Source: Paraburkholderia sp. IMGN_8 (GTDB lineage Bacteria; Pseudomonadota; Gammaproteobacteria; Burkholderiales; Burkholderiaceae). Taken from it: a stretch of DNA of 64,000 nucleotides. The notes under the pieces were generated by a model, which did no database searches, had not been told where the DNA came from, and saw only the letters and a list, made by a program, of their open reading frames with translations. The DNA lies in contig NZ_CP150901.1 of NCBI RefSeq assembly GCF_038050405.1, forward strand, positions 3,968,001 to 4,032,000. Direction: 5' to 3'. This document shows, one piece after another, positions 45,111 to 54,019 of the stretch (position 1 is the stretch's first letter; each line of letters begins with the position of its first letter). The position numbers and the translations under genes were made by a program.

Positions 45111-45801
45111 TTTCGATTAACGCTACGGTCGTTCAAGACGAAAAAACTGGAAGCCGACATCATCATATGAGAAGCATAGACCCGTGGCGGCGCGAGTCGT
45201 TGCTGCGGCTAATGGCCGTACAGATTTGTCTGCCTTCTGAATCAGCGACGAATCGACAAGCGCAAACGTACACAAAAGTATAAAGGCAAAAGAAAGCCGC
45301 CGAGACCTAAGAAAATATTTTCAAAAATAGCATTAAATGGGGAAATCTGATTAGTGTAGGCTAAATTGGCGTGTTGCCTTTCCGCCCAATTACTTCGAAA
45401 ATCGACGCCACCATAAATAATGCGTCCGCCATGTTCGGACACATTTGCCGCGAGGGCCGCCAGACAACGCGCACAACGCGTGATGGACGGCGTTTGCGGA
45501 ATCACGCGCGCGGCAAGGGGACCAGCCCGATCCACCAAGTCGCGCAGATTCATCTACGGGGTAGGCTTCGAACATGCCGGTCATAGCCGTCGTCCACCGT
45601 GCGCGCACGCATTCATGCCTGCCCGGCGGTTCCACCATAAGCGCCTCGCGGCGCGCGCTCCCCGGCCGTCCCCAGCCTGAATTCCCGCCAGCATCAGATC
45701 TATCAGTCCTTCTTGCCGCCGGTCGACAGACCCCGCGCTAAAGAAATCGCCGCTACCCGCCGTTAACGCGCCAGAGCTCATTTCGCTTTCCCGACCTGCC
45801 C
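45111..45801. other. Intergenic region of about 690 bases with no recognised gene
   Basis: It separates divergent transcription units (hybrid kinase and the cheY-cheC-DGC operon). It is partly AT-rich (45250-45420). Open frames on either strand lack ribosome sites and family signatures. A short Cys-containing frame on the minus strand near 45450 could be a gene remnant, but nothing supports it. Confidence 0.4.
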
Positions 45802-46170
45802 ATGCCTTTGCCTATTGTGATCGCCGATGATTCGTTGCTTGCCCGAAAGGTGCTCACCAAGGCATTGCCGCCGGACTGGGATGTCGACGTGACCTACGCA
45901 ACGAACGGACGCGAGGCGCTCGCTCTGTATCGCGAAGGCAAAGCGTCGGTGATGTTCCTCGACCTGACGATGCCGGACATGACCGGCTATCAGGTGCTGG
46001 AAGCATTGCAGCATGAGGACCTGAACACCTTCGTGATCGTCGTCTCCGCCGATGTTCAGCCGATGGCCCAGTCGCGCGTTCGCGCGCTCGGTGCCGCGGC
46101 GTTCATCGCCAAGCCTGTCACGCCCGAGGCGCTACTACCCATCCTCCAGGAGTACGGGTTGTATGTCTGA
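45802..46170 (+). CDS. CheY-like response regulator
   Basis: 122 aa, a lone receiver: IADDS, the phospho-Asp in MFLDLTMPDMTG, Ser in VVSADVQ and Lys in FIAKPVTPE. It overlaps the cheC-like gene by eight bases. First gene of a three-gene set whose last member makes c-di-GMP. Confidence 0.93.
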   Translation: MPLPIVIADDSLLARKVLTKALPPDWDVDVTYATNGREALALYREGKASVMFLDLTMPDMTGYQVLEALQHEDLNTFVIVVSADVQPMAQSRVRALGAAAFIAKPVTPEALLPILQEYGLYV

Positions 46171-46786
46171 GCCAGTCCTTAACGAAGACCGGCGCGACGC
46201 GCTGCAAGAGGTCGCCAATCTGGCGATGGGCCAAGCCGCGACGCGCCTCGCACGGCTGCTCGACGCGTTCATCGAATTGTCGGTGCCGCGTGTGAAGATG
46301 GTGGCGGTGAGCGAAGCCGCGCAGGCGCTGCGCGAGATGACCGGGATCGAAGACACGGTCAGCGCGGTGCGCCAGGGCTTTCGCTCCGATATCAAGGGCG
46401 AGGCGCTGGTGATCTGCCGCAGCGACAACATCGAGCAGCTGTGTTCGCTCGTGAGCGACCCGTACGCGCGTTCCACCTACGAGACGGTGAGCCAGAACGA
46501 ACTCGTGTTCGATGTCGCGAACGTGCTGACGGGCGCGTGCGTCTCGTGCATTCTCGACCAGCTCGGCCGCACACCGGTTTTCTCGGCGCCCGGTCTGCTC
46601 GGCGAAGCAATGACGCTCGACGACGTGTTCCAGCCCGGCGTGCTGCAATGGGAAGTCGCGTTGCTGGTCGAAGTGAATTTCGCCCTCGAAGACCAGAGCT
46701 TCCGCGCACATCTCGTGATGCTGATGGCCGAAGAATCGATCCGCCACATGAACGAGGCGCTCGACGCCCTCCTGTCCAGCTTATGA
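46163..46786 (+). CDS. CheC-like CheY-P phosphatase
   Basis: 207 aa. It carries two CheC signatures: E-x-x-N in ALQEVANLAMGQAATRLARL, and a second in NELVFDVANVLTG, where the acidic residue is Asp in place of Glu. The stop overlaps the next gene start (ATGA). It likely removes the phosphate from the CheY encoded just upstream, tying the signal to the cyclase. Confidence 0.85.
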   Translation: MSEPVLNEDRRDALQEVANLAMGQAATRLARLLDAFIELSVPRVKMVAVSEAAQALREMTGIEDTVSAVRQGFRSDIKGEALVICRSDNIEQLCSLVSDPYARSTYETVSQNELVFDVANVLTGACVSCILDQLGRTPVFSAPGLLGEAMTLDDVFQPGVLQWEVALLVEVNFALEDQSFRAHLVMLMAEESIRHMNEALDALLSSL

Positions 46787-47721
46787 ATGTGCCCGCTGAT
46801 TCGTTGAGCGATCTGGTAGTCGAACGTGTCGGCTTCGGCATTTTCGTGCTCGATCGCGAGATGAACGTGTTGATGTGGAATCGGTTCATGCAGGATCACA
46901 GCAGTTTGTCGCCGGAACAGGTGGTCGGCAAATCGCTCTTCACGCATTTTCCCGAACTGCCGCGCGTGTGGCTGTCGCGCAAGATCGAAAGCGTGTTCCA
47001 GCTTGGCAGTTTCGCGTTCAGTTCGTGGGAACAGCGCCCGTATCTGTTCAAGTTCGATCACGACCGGCCGATTACCGGCGGCGTCGATTTCATGCAGCAG
47101 GACTGCACGTTCATGCCGCTTACGCGCGATCGCGAAGTGGTGGCCGTATGCGTGACCATCTCGGATGTCACGCACGTCAGCATCGTGCAACGCGAGCGCG
47201 AGGAGGCGGTCGCCAAGTTGCAGGAATATGCGGACCGCGACGGTCTGACGGGTATCGCCAATCGCCGTTACTTCGAAGCGCGCCTGCTGGACGAATACAC
47301 GCGCTGGCAGCGCTACGGCGGCGACATGTCCGTGCTGCTGTTCGATCTCGATCACTTCAAGAAAATCAACGACCAGTTCGGTCACGGCGTCGGCGATACG
47401 GTGTTGCGCGTGATGGCGCAGCGGGTCGCCGAGGTAGTGCGGGCGCAGGACACCTTTGGGCGTTTCGGCGGCGAGGAGTTCGCCTTGCTGTTGCCGTGTA
47501 CGCCGCTCGACGACGCGATGCGGGTGGCGGAAAAGATTCGCCGGACGATTAGCGACACGCCGGTCGAAGTGCAGGGCACGAGCGTGCCGGTGACGGCGAG
47601 TGTCGGCGGCGCGGCGGCGCGCGTGGGCGTGCCGGCATACGACGTGCTGATCAACGAAGCCGACGCGGCGCTTTACAGCGCGAAGCGGCAGGGGCGCAAC
47701 CGGTCGGTTGCATTTATCTGA
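46783..47721 (+). CDS. PAS-GGDEF diguanylate cyclase
   Basis: 312 aa. N-terminal PAS (LVVERVGFGIFVLDREMNVLMWNRF) to about residue 125, a short coiled coil, then GGDEF with the signature GGEEF in FGRFGGEEFALLLP, YADRDGLTGIANRRYF before it and no EAL domain. It makes c-di-GMP from two GTP. There is no obvious RxxD inhibitory site before the signature. The start overlaps the cheC stop by ATGA, so three products are made in step. Confidence 0.92.
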   Translation: MNVPADSLSDLVVERVGFGIFVLDREMNVLMWNRFMQDHSSLSPEQVVGKSLFTHFPELPRVWLSRKIESVFQLGSFAFSSWEQRPYLFKFDHDRPITGGVDFMQQDCTFMPLTRDREVVAVCVTISDVTHVSIVQREREEAVAKLQEYADRDGLTGIANRRYFEARLLDEYTRWQRYGGDMSVLLFDLDHFKKINDQFGHGVGDTVLRVMAQRVAEVVRAQDTFGRFGGEEFALLLPCTPLDDAMRVAEKIRRTISDTPVEVQGTSVPVTASVGGAAARVGVPAYDVLINEADAALYSAKRQGRNRSVAFI

Positions 47722-47971
47722 CGCGGACGCCGACGGTTTTTGCGCGCGCCGCGCGCCACCGGATGCGATGACCACCGCCGGGTGCGGGCCCGCTTCAGAC
47801 CCCTTATTCGTCCCCAAAACTGCGACATCCCACAAAGGTTGTTATACTTTTCGCCGTTTCCGGCATGCCTGCCGGGTGTTTCGCGCGTGTCCGCGCGCGC
47901 GGGCCGCTTGCCCTGCGGGTAAGCATGAATTCTTGAACGCCTTTCAGCGGGCGCCTCCAGCGGAGATCGTC

Positions 47972-48820
47972 TTGGCTGTTTCCAATCTTGTCGTGGACGA
48001 TACAGAAATCGACGCCGCTGCCGCCACGTCCGGCAGCTCGTTCTATCTCGCGATGCGCATCCTGCCAGCCGCGCAGCGCGACGCGATGTATCGGGTCTAC
48101 GCCTTCTGCCGCGCTGTCGACGATATCGCCGACAGCGACATGCCGCGCGCCGAACGCGCCGCCGCGCTCGAGCGCTGGCGGGCCGACATCGACGCGTGCT
48201 ACGCCGGTGCGCCGCGCGCTTCATTGCGCGCGTTGACACGGCACATTCATACGTTCCACCTGCAGCGCGAAGATTTTCACGCGATGATCGACGGCATGGC
48301 GATGGACGCCGCCGCCGACATCTGCGCGCCCGATGAAGCCACACTCGATCTGTACTGCGACCGCGTCGCGAGCGCGGCGGGCCGTCTATCGGTGAGGATA
48401 TTCGGGATGCAGGACGAGCCCGGCCGCCTGCTGTCGCACCACTTGGGCCGCGCGCTGCAACTGACCAACATCCTGCGCGATATCGACGAAGACGCCGGTA
48501 TCAACCGCTGCTACCTGCCGCGCGAATTGCTGGCGCGCGAAGGCATCGCCGTGACGAGTCCGGCGCAGATCGCCGACGATCCGTCGCTGCCGCGCGTGTG
48601 CGCGACGCTCGCCGAGCGCGCCAAGAAGCATTTCGCCGCCTCCGACGCAATCATGGACCGCGAGCCGCGCAATAACGTCCGCGCGCCGCGCATCATGTCG
48701 GGCGTCTATCGCGTGCTGCTCGAACGCACGCTCGATCGCGGCTTCGACATTCCACGTACGAAGGTCAGCAAGCCGCGCATGCACCTGCTGTGGATCGTCG
48801 CGCGTTACGCGCTCTTCTGA
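47972..48820 (+). CDS. hpnD: Presqualene diphosphate synthase HpnD
   Basis: 282 aa from a TTG start at 47972 (GGAG six bases before). Squalene/phytoene synthase fold with the two Asp-rich motifs FCRAVDDIADS and LTNILRDIDEDA. It condenses two FPP to presqualene diphosphate. The gene opens the hopanoid operon hpnD-hpnE-shc-hpnG. A perfect iteron sequence is embedded at codons for SVRIFG. Confidence 0.93.
   Translation: MAVSNLVVDDTEIDAAAATSGSSFYLAMRILPAAQRDAMYRVYAFCRAVDDIADSDMPRAERAAALERWRADIDACYAGAPRASLRALTRHIHTFHLQREDFHAMIDGMAMDAAADICAPDEATLDLYCDRVASAAGRLSVRIFGMQDEPGRLLSHHLGRALQLTNILRDIDEDAGINRCYLPRELLAREGIAVTSPAQIADDPSLPRVCATLAERAKKHFAASDAIMDREPRNNVRAPRIMSGVYRVLLERTLDRGFDIPRTKVSKPRMHLLWIVARYALF
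48390..48409 (+). repeat. Iteron match inside hpnD
   Basis: CGGTGAG-GATATT-CGGGATG matches all fixed positions and is identical over 19 bases to the satellite copy at 16559. It is read as Ser-Val-Arg-Ile-Phe-Gly-Met using AGG and ATA, codons that are otherwise scarce in this GC-rich gene. Confidence 0.5.
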
Positions 48821-48824
48821 GCTG

Positions 48825-50090
48825 ATGCAAAAGCTCGTACATGTGATCGGCGCGGGCCTCGCCGGTCTGGCCGCTGCGGTGCAATTGCAGCGGCGCGGCG
48901 CGCAAGTCGTGCTACATGAAGCGTTGCCCCAGGCGGGCGGCCGTTGCCGTTCGTATTACGACAGTACGCTGGGCGCGACCATCGACAGCGGCAATCATCT
49001 GGTGCTGTCCGGCAACTACGCGACGCTCAACTATGTGCGTGCGATCGGCGCCGCCGATGAACTGACCGGACCGGTCCAGCCCGACTATCCGTTCGTGGAT
49101 CTGGCCACGCGGGCGCGCTGGACCGTGCGCATGTCGCCGGGCCGTTTGCCCTGGTGGATCTTCGATCCGAACGCACGCGTGCCGAACACCGGCCCGACCG
49201 ACTATCTGGCGCTCGCGCCGCTGCTGTTCGCCAAACCTGGCCGCAGCATGGCGCAGACCATGCGCTGTAACGGCGCGCTGTGGGACCGCTTGCTGCGGCC
49301 GTTGTTTCTCACGATGCTGAACGTCGAGCCGCGCGAAGCCTCGGCGGAGCTGGCGGCCGCGATGCTCAGGGAGACTGTCATCGCCGGCGGTCAGGCGTGC
49401 CGGCCTCTGGTGGCGCGTAACGGACTGGGCAGCGCCTTTGTCGATCCGGCGCTGCGCCTGCTGCAACATGGCGGCGCGGCGATCCGGCTCGGTTCGCGCC
49501 TGAAAGACATTCAGTTTGCCGACACCGGTCGTGTGTCGTCGCTGAATTTCGCCGATGAAAGCATCGCGATCGACGCGAGCCAGGCCGTGGTCCTCGCGGT
49601 GTCACCGGACATAGCACAGACGCTCGTGCCCGGCTTGCGCGCGCCCAATCGCTTCGCGGCGATCGCTAACGTGCATTTCGCGGTCGAGCCGCCGTTCGGT
49701 TTGCCGCCGATCACAGGGCTGCTCAACGCGACTGCCGATTGGCTGTTCGCGTTCGATGGCCGGCTCTCCGTGACGATCAACGCCGCTGATCGATGCCTCG
49801 ACACGCCACCCGAAGCGCTGGCGAAAACCGTCTGGGCCGAAGTAGCCCGGGCGGCCAGTTTGCCGCCCGAGCCGATGCCGGCCTGGCAAGTCGTAATGGA
49901 AAAGCGCGCGACGTTCGCCGCGTTGCCTGATCAGGAAACGCTGCGGCCCGGCACGCGTACTCGCTGGAATAACTTGATGCTCGCGGGCGACTGGACGGCC
50001 ACCGGCCTGCCCGCGACGATTGAAGGCGCGATCCGCTCCGGCCAGAAGGCCGCGGATATGCTGCTGAATCAACCGATGGAACGCCGATGA
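48825..50090 (+). CDS. hpnE: Hydroxysqualene dehydroxylase HpnE
   Basis: 421 aa, an FAD amine-oxidoreductase-like protein. GxGxxG at the N-terminus (VHVIGAGLAGLAAAVQLQRRG) and the C-terminal FAD segment NLMLAGDWTATGLPATIEGAI. It reduces hydroxysqualene to squalene after HpnD and HpnC. It starts 4 bases after hpnD and its stop overlaps the shc start (ATGA). Confidence 0.93.
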   Translation: MQKLVHVIGAGLAGLAAAVQLQRRGAQVVLHEALPQAGGRCRSYYDSTLGATIDSGNHLVLSGNYATLNYVRAIGAADELTGPVQPDYPFVDLATRARWTVRMSPGRLPWWIFDPNARVPNTGPTDYLALAPLLFAKPGRSMAQTMRCNGALWDRLLRPLFLTMLNVEPREASAELAAAMLRETVIAGGQACRPLVARNGLGSAFVDPALRLLQHGGAAIRLGSRLKDIQFADTGRVSSLNFADESIAIDASQAVVLAVSPDIAQTLVPGLRAPNRFAAIANVHFAVEPPFGLPPITGLLNATADWLFAFDGRLSVTINAADRCLDTPPEALAKTVWAEVARAASLPPEPMPAWQVVMEKRATFAALPDQETLRPGTRTRWNNLMLAGDWTATGLPATIEGAIRSGQKAADMLLNQPMERR

Positions 50091-52111
50091 ACGACTTATC
50101 TCAAGCCCAGCAGCTGGACGCCGTCCTGCCTGAATTCGCCGATGCGTCGCCTGACGCGCCGGCCGTTGTGCCGCAAGCGTCCGTAGCCTCGCTCGACGCC
50201 GCGATCGCGCGCGCGACCGATGCGATCCTCGCCGCGCAGAAGCCGGACGGCCACTGGGTCTACGAACTCGAGGCCGACGCGACGATTCCCGCCGAATACG
50301 TGTTGCTGGTTCACTACCTCGGCGAAACGCCGAACCTGGAACTGGAACAGAAGATCGCCCGCTACCTGCGCCGCATCCAGCTGGCAAACGGCGGCTGGCC
50401 GCTCTTCACCGACGGCGCGCTCGATATCAGCGCCAGCGTGAAGGCGTACTTCGCGCTGAAGATGATCGGCGATCCTGAAGACGCGGAGCACATGGTCCGC
50501 GCGCGCGAAGCGATTCTCGCGCACGGCGGCGCGGAAACGGTGAACGTGTTCACGCGGATTCTGCTCGCGTTGTTCGGTGTGGTGTCGTGGCGCGCGGTGC
50601 CGATGATGCCCGTCGAGATCATGCTGCTGCCCATGTGGTTCCCGTTCCATCTGTCGAAGGTGTCGTACTGGGCCCGCACGGTGATCGTGCCGTTGCTGGT
50701 GCTCAACGCGAAGCGGCCGGTCGCGCGCAATCCGCGCCGCGTGCGCATCGACGAGCTGTTCCGCGGCGCGCCGGTCAATACCGGCATGCGTGAGCGAGCA
50801 CCGCATCAACACCTCGGCTGGTTCCGCTTTTTCCGCGGCGTGGACGTGATGCTCCGCGCGGTCGACGGCCTGTTCCCGAAGGCGACACGCGAACGCTCGG
50901 TGCGCGCGGCGGTAGCTTTCGTCGATGAACGGCTGAACGGCGAAGACGGTCTCGGCGCGATTTTCCCGGCGATGGCCAATTCGGTCATGATGTACGACGT
51001 GCTCGGCTATCCGGCCGATCATCCGAATCGCGCGATTGCCCGCCAGTCGATCGAAAAGCTGCTCGTTATCAAGGATGACGAAGCGTATTGCCAGCCGTGT
51101 TTGTCGCCGGTGTGGGATACCTCGCTCGCCGCGCATGCGTTGCTCGAAACCGGCGAAGCGCATGCTGAGCAGGCCGCTGAACGCGGGCTGGCATGGCTAC
51201 GCCCGCTGCAGATTCTCGACGTGCGCGGCGACTGGATCTCGCGCCGTCCGAACGTGCGGCCTGGCGGCTGGGCGTTCCAGTACAACAATGCGTACTATCC
51301 GGACGTCGACGATACGGCAGTGGTGGCGATGGCGATGCAGCGTTCGGCGGCGCTGACGCAATCGGATGTCGATCGCGAAGCCATTGCGCGTGCGCGCGAA
51401 TGGGTGGTCGGCATGCAGAGTAGCGACGGCGGCTGGGGCGCGTTCGAACCGGAAAACACGCAGTACTACCTGAACAACATTCCGTTCTCAGATCACGGCG
51501 CGTTGCTCGATCCGCCGACCGCGGACGTATCGGGGCGCTGTCTGGCGATGCTCGCGCAACTCGGCGAACTGCCGGCGAGCAGCGAACCGGCGCGACGCGC
51601 GTTCGATTACATGCTGAAGGAACAGGAATCGGACGGCAGCTGGTACGGGCGCTGGGGCCTGAACTACATCTACGGCACGTGGACCGCGCTGTGTTCGCTG
51701 AACGCCGCGGGCATGCCGCACGACGACCCGCGTATCAGGCGCGCCGCGCAGTGGCTGCTGTCGATCCAGAACGACGATGGCGGCTGGGGCGAGGGCGGCG
51801 AGAGCTACAAGCTCGACTACCGCGGCTACGAGCGCGCGCCGAGCACGGCCTCGCAAACGGCATGGGCGCTGATGGGTTTGATGGCGGCAGGCGAGGTGAA
51901 TCACGAGGCGGTCGCGCGCGGCATCGAGTATCTGCAGCGCGAACAGCGCGAGCATGGTCTGTGGGACGAAACGCGCTTTACCGCGACCGGCTTCCCACGC
52001 GTGTTCTATCTGCGCTACCACGGCTATCGCAAGTTCTTCCCGTTGTGGGCGCTGGCGCGCTTCCGGCATCTGAAACGTAACGGGCTGACGCGCGTCACGG
52101 TCGGGATGTAA
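50087..52111 (+). CDS. shc: Squalene-hopene cyclase
   Basis: 674 aa, a class II triterpene cyclase. The protonating DVDD motif is at residues 406-409 (YPDVDDTAVVAMAM), and QW repeats such as KPDGHWV, SSDGGWGAF, ESDGSWYG and NDDGGWGEG are spread through it. It turns squalene into hopene at the inner membrane. Coupled to hpnE by a four-base overlap and followed after 3 bases by hpnG. Confidence 0.96.
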   Translation: MNDLSQAQQLDAVLPEFADASPDAPAVVPQASVASLDAAIARATDAILAAQKPDGHWVYELEADATIPAEYVLLVHYLGETPNLELEQKIARYLRRIQLANGGWPLFTDGALDISASVKAYFALKMIGDPEDAEHMVRAREAILAHGGAETVNVFTRILLALFGVVSWRAVPMMPVEIMLLPMWFPFHLSKVSYWARTVIVPLLVLNAKRPVARNPRRVRIDELFRGAPVNTGMRERAPHQHLGWFRFFRGVDVMLRAVDGLFPKATRERSVRAAVAFVDERLNGEDGLGAIFPAMANSVMMYDVLGYPADHPNRAIARQSIEKLLVIKDDEAYCQPCLSPVWDTSLAAHALLETGEAHAEQAAERGLAWLRPLQILDVRGDWISRRPNVRPGGWAFQYNNAYYPDVDDTAVVAMAMQRSAALTQSDVDREAIARAREWVVGMQSSDGGWGAFEPENTQYYLNNIPFSDHGALLDPPTADVSGRCLAMLAQLGELPASSEPARRAFDYMLKEQESDGSWYGRWGLNYIYGTWTALCSLNAAGMPHDDPRIRRAAQWLLSIQNDDGGWGEGGESYKLDYRGYERAPSTASQTAWALMGLMAAGEVNHEAVARGIEYLQREQREHGLWDETRFTATGFPRVFYLRYHGYRKFFPLWALARFRHLKRNGLTRVTVGM

Positions 52112-52114
52112 CGG

Positions 52115-52843
52115 ATGCCTCTTTTGACAACGCCGTTGTCCGACGCCGGCAGCAGTATCTTGCCGGTGATCGCGGTGACGGGCATGGCGTTCGAGGCGCG
52201 CATCGCGCGCGGCAAGGGCGTCGAGGTGGTGTACGCCGCGCGTGCCGATTTGCTGGAACGTGCGCTGAGCGCGGCGGTTGCGCGCGGGTGTTCGGGCATC
52301 GTCAGTTTTGGCACGGCGGGTGGTTTGGCGCCCGATCTGGAGCCGGGCACGCTGATCGTCGCGGACGCGGTCGAAGGGCCGTTTGGGCGGCTCGAAACCG
52401 ATCCGCGGTGGGCGGATAGGCTGGCTGCAGCGTTGGCAGTTGGGCCGCTTGTGGCGCGGTTGCGGCGCGGCTCGATGGCTGCCGTTACTGCGCCTTTGGT
52501 CAGCGCTGACGATAAGCGCGTGTTGCATCGCTCGACCGGTGCTTTGGCCGTTGATATGGAATCGCATATTGCCGGGGCTGCTGCGGCGGCGCATGGTTTG
52601 CCGTTTGCTGTGTGCCGGGCGATTGTCGATCCGGCTTGGCGGACGTTGCCTTCGGCGGCTACGGCTGGCTTGCGGGATGATGGGAGTACTGCGCTTGCGC
52701 CAATTCTGCGGGAGTTGCTGCGGCAGCCGTCGCAGATTGGGGCGCTGATTCAGGTTGCGGTCGATGCTCGGGCGGCCCGCATTTCCTTGGTGCAGGCGCG
52801 GCATGCGATCGGCGAGGCTGGGGCCTTTCGGATGGGGGCCTGA
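52115..52843 (+). CDS. hpnG: Hopanoid-associated phosphorylase HpnG
   Basis: 242 aa with a purine nucleoside phosphorylase fold (GIVSFGTAGGLAPDLEPGTLIV; TGALAVDMESHIAGAAA). HpnG removes adenine from adenosylhopane to give ribosylhopane, a step of the extended side chain. The 3' part shifts to less GC-biased codons (TTG, CGG, GGG runs), but the frame is intact. Confidence 0.88.
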   Translation: MPLLTTPLSDAGSSILPVIAVTGMAFEARIARGKGVEVVYAARADLLERALSAAVARGCSGIVSFGTAGGLAPDLEPGTLIVADAVEGPFGRLETDPRWADRLAAALAVGPLVARLRRGSMAAVTAPLVSADDKRVLHRSTGALAVDMESHIAGAAAAAHGLPFAVCRAIVDPAWRTLPSAATAGLRDDGSTALAPILRELLRQPSQIGALIQVAVDARAARISLVQARHAIGEAGAFRMGA

Positions 52844-52844
52844 A

Positions 52845-52930
52845 GGCGTTTGCCTACGGTGTTGGCCTTTCCTTGATTTGTTAGTGGTCTATTAGCGTCG
52901 CCCCTGTGCGGGGCAGGCACTCGCCGCGCT
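52845..52930 (+). repeat. Partial left arm of the long intergenic repeat
   Basis: It matches the left arm of the repeats at 14990 and 57510 (GGCCTTTCCTTGATTTGTTAG...GCCCCTGTGCGGGGCAGGCAC), then diverges. It sits between hpnG and the convergent mlaA-like gene and may act as terminator. Confidence 0.7.
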
Positions 52931-52991
52931 TTACGCGGCGTCCCGTTTTCGGGTGCCCCGCGCGGCGCGCGCAGAGGCAGTGGTTGGATGC

Positions 52992-54017
52992 TTATTGGAC
53001 TGCAGGCGCCGCGGCCGGTTGTTTGTTGTCCGTCGGCGCGGTTTGAGGCGCCGCTTTCGGTGCAGTCGTACCCGACGCAGCGGCCGGTGCCGCCGCCGGG
53101 GCACCCGGCGTCAAGCCACCCGCGCCGCTCGCGGGCGTGTCGCCCGGGTCGGCGTAGTTCGGTACGCCCGCCGGCGCGCCTGTGGCGCTTCCGGAGGCGG
53201 CGTTCGGTGCTTCCGCTGCGTCGCCCGGGTCCGCGTAGTTCGGCAGCCCCGTCGGTGCGCTACCTGCGGCACCCTTTGGGGGCGCCGCAGATGCGCCGGA
53301 GTCGTCTTGGTCTTCGTAGTTCGGCGGCGGCGCCGCGCCTTCGCCGGTGGCGCGCAGACGCGCTTTGCGTTGCTGCGTATAGGCGTCGCGAACGAATGAA
53401 TATTTGTCGAGCGCGGCCTGTTGCAGCAGGTCCGTCGCGCCCAGCAGGTCCGAGCGCACGCTCACGAACTGCAACACGTACAGCGGATTGCGCTCCGCCG
53501 GTTCGATGTAGTTCAGCGGGTTGAACTTCACGTCCACCACGAGACCCGCGCTGTCGCGTACCGAGCTCGGACCGAACAGCGGCAAGACGAGGTACGGGCC
53601 CGATGGGATGCCCCAGTGACCGAGCGTCAGGCCGAAGTCCTGGTGGTGCTTCGGCAGGCCGGCCGGCGTCGCCCAATCAAGTAAGCCGCCCAGGCCGAAG
53701 GTCGAGTTGAACGCGAAGCGAACGATGTCTTCGGTCGCGTCGGTGATCTTCAACTGCAACAGGTTGTTCGCGGCGTTGGTCAGGTCGCCCAGATTCGAGA
53801 AGAAGTTGCTCACCGCCGTGCGCAACGGCTGCGGCGTGACCTTTTGATAACCCTTCGCGACCGGGACGGCGACATAGCGGTCGACGCCGTCGTTGAAGTT
53901 GAACACGACCCGGTTCACCGGTTCGAACGGGTCGCCAGGCTTGCGGTCGGGACCGGTCGCACAGCCAGAGATCAGACCGGTGGCGACAAGCGCCAGCGCG
54001 GTGGTTCGCAGCTTCAT
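52992..54017 (-). CDS. MlaA (VacJ)-family outer-membrane lipoprotein
   Basis: 341 aa. Lipoprotein signal with lipobox ISGC (ALALVATGLISGCATG). The MlaA core has DPFEPVNRVVFNFNDGVDRY and FGLTLGHWGIPSGPYLVLPLFGPSSVRDS. The last about 110 residues are Ala/Pro/Gly-rich with three PNY(A/E)D units. MlaA extracts phospholipids from the outer membrane; here it follows hpnN by two bases, so it probably acts in hopanoid or lipid traffic. Confidence 0.9.
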   Translation of the reverse strand: MKLRTTALALVATGLISGCATGPDRKPGDPFEPVNRVVFNFNDGVDRYVAVPVAKGYQKVTPQPLRTAVSNFFSNLGDLTNAANNLLQLKITDATEDIVRFAFNSTFGLGGLLDWATPAGLPKHHQDFGLTLGHWGIPSGPYLVLPLFGPSSVRDSAGLVVDVKFNPLNYIEPAERNPLYVLQFVSVRSDLLGATDLLQQAALDKYSFVRDAYTQQRKARLRATGEGAAPPPNYEDQDDSGASAAPPKGAAGSAPTGLPNYADPGDAAEAPNAASGSATGAPAGVPNYADPGDTPASGAGGLTPGAPAAAPAAASGTTAPKAAPQTAPTDNKQPAAAPAVQ

Positions 54018-54019
54018 GC

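Noticed and set aside
45242..45553. 103-aa minus-strand frame with CARCLAAL segment
   Set aside because: No start signal and no recognisable family. It could be a decayed gene, but nothing supports it.
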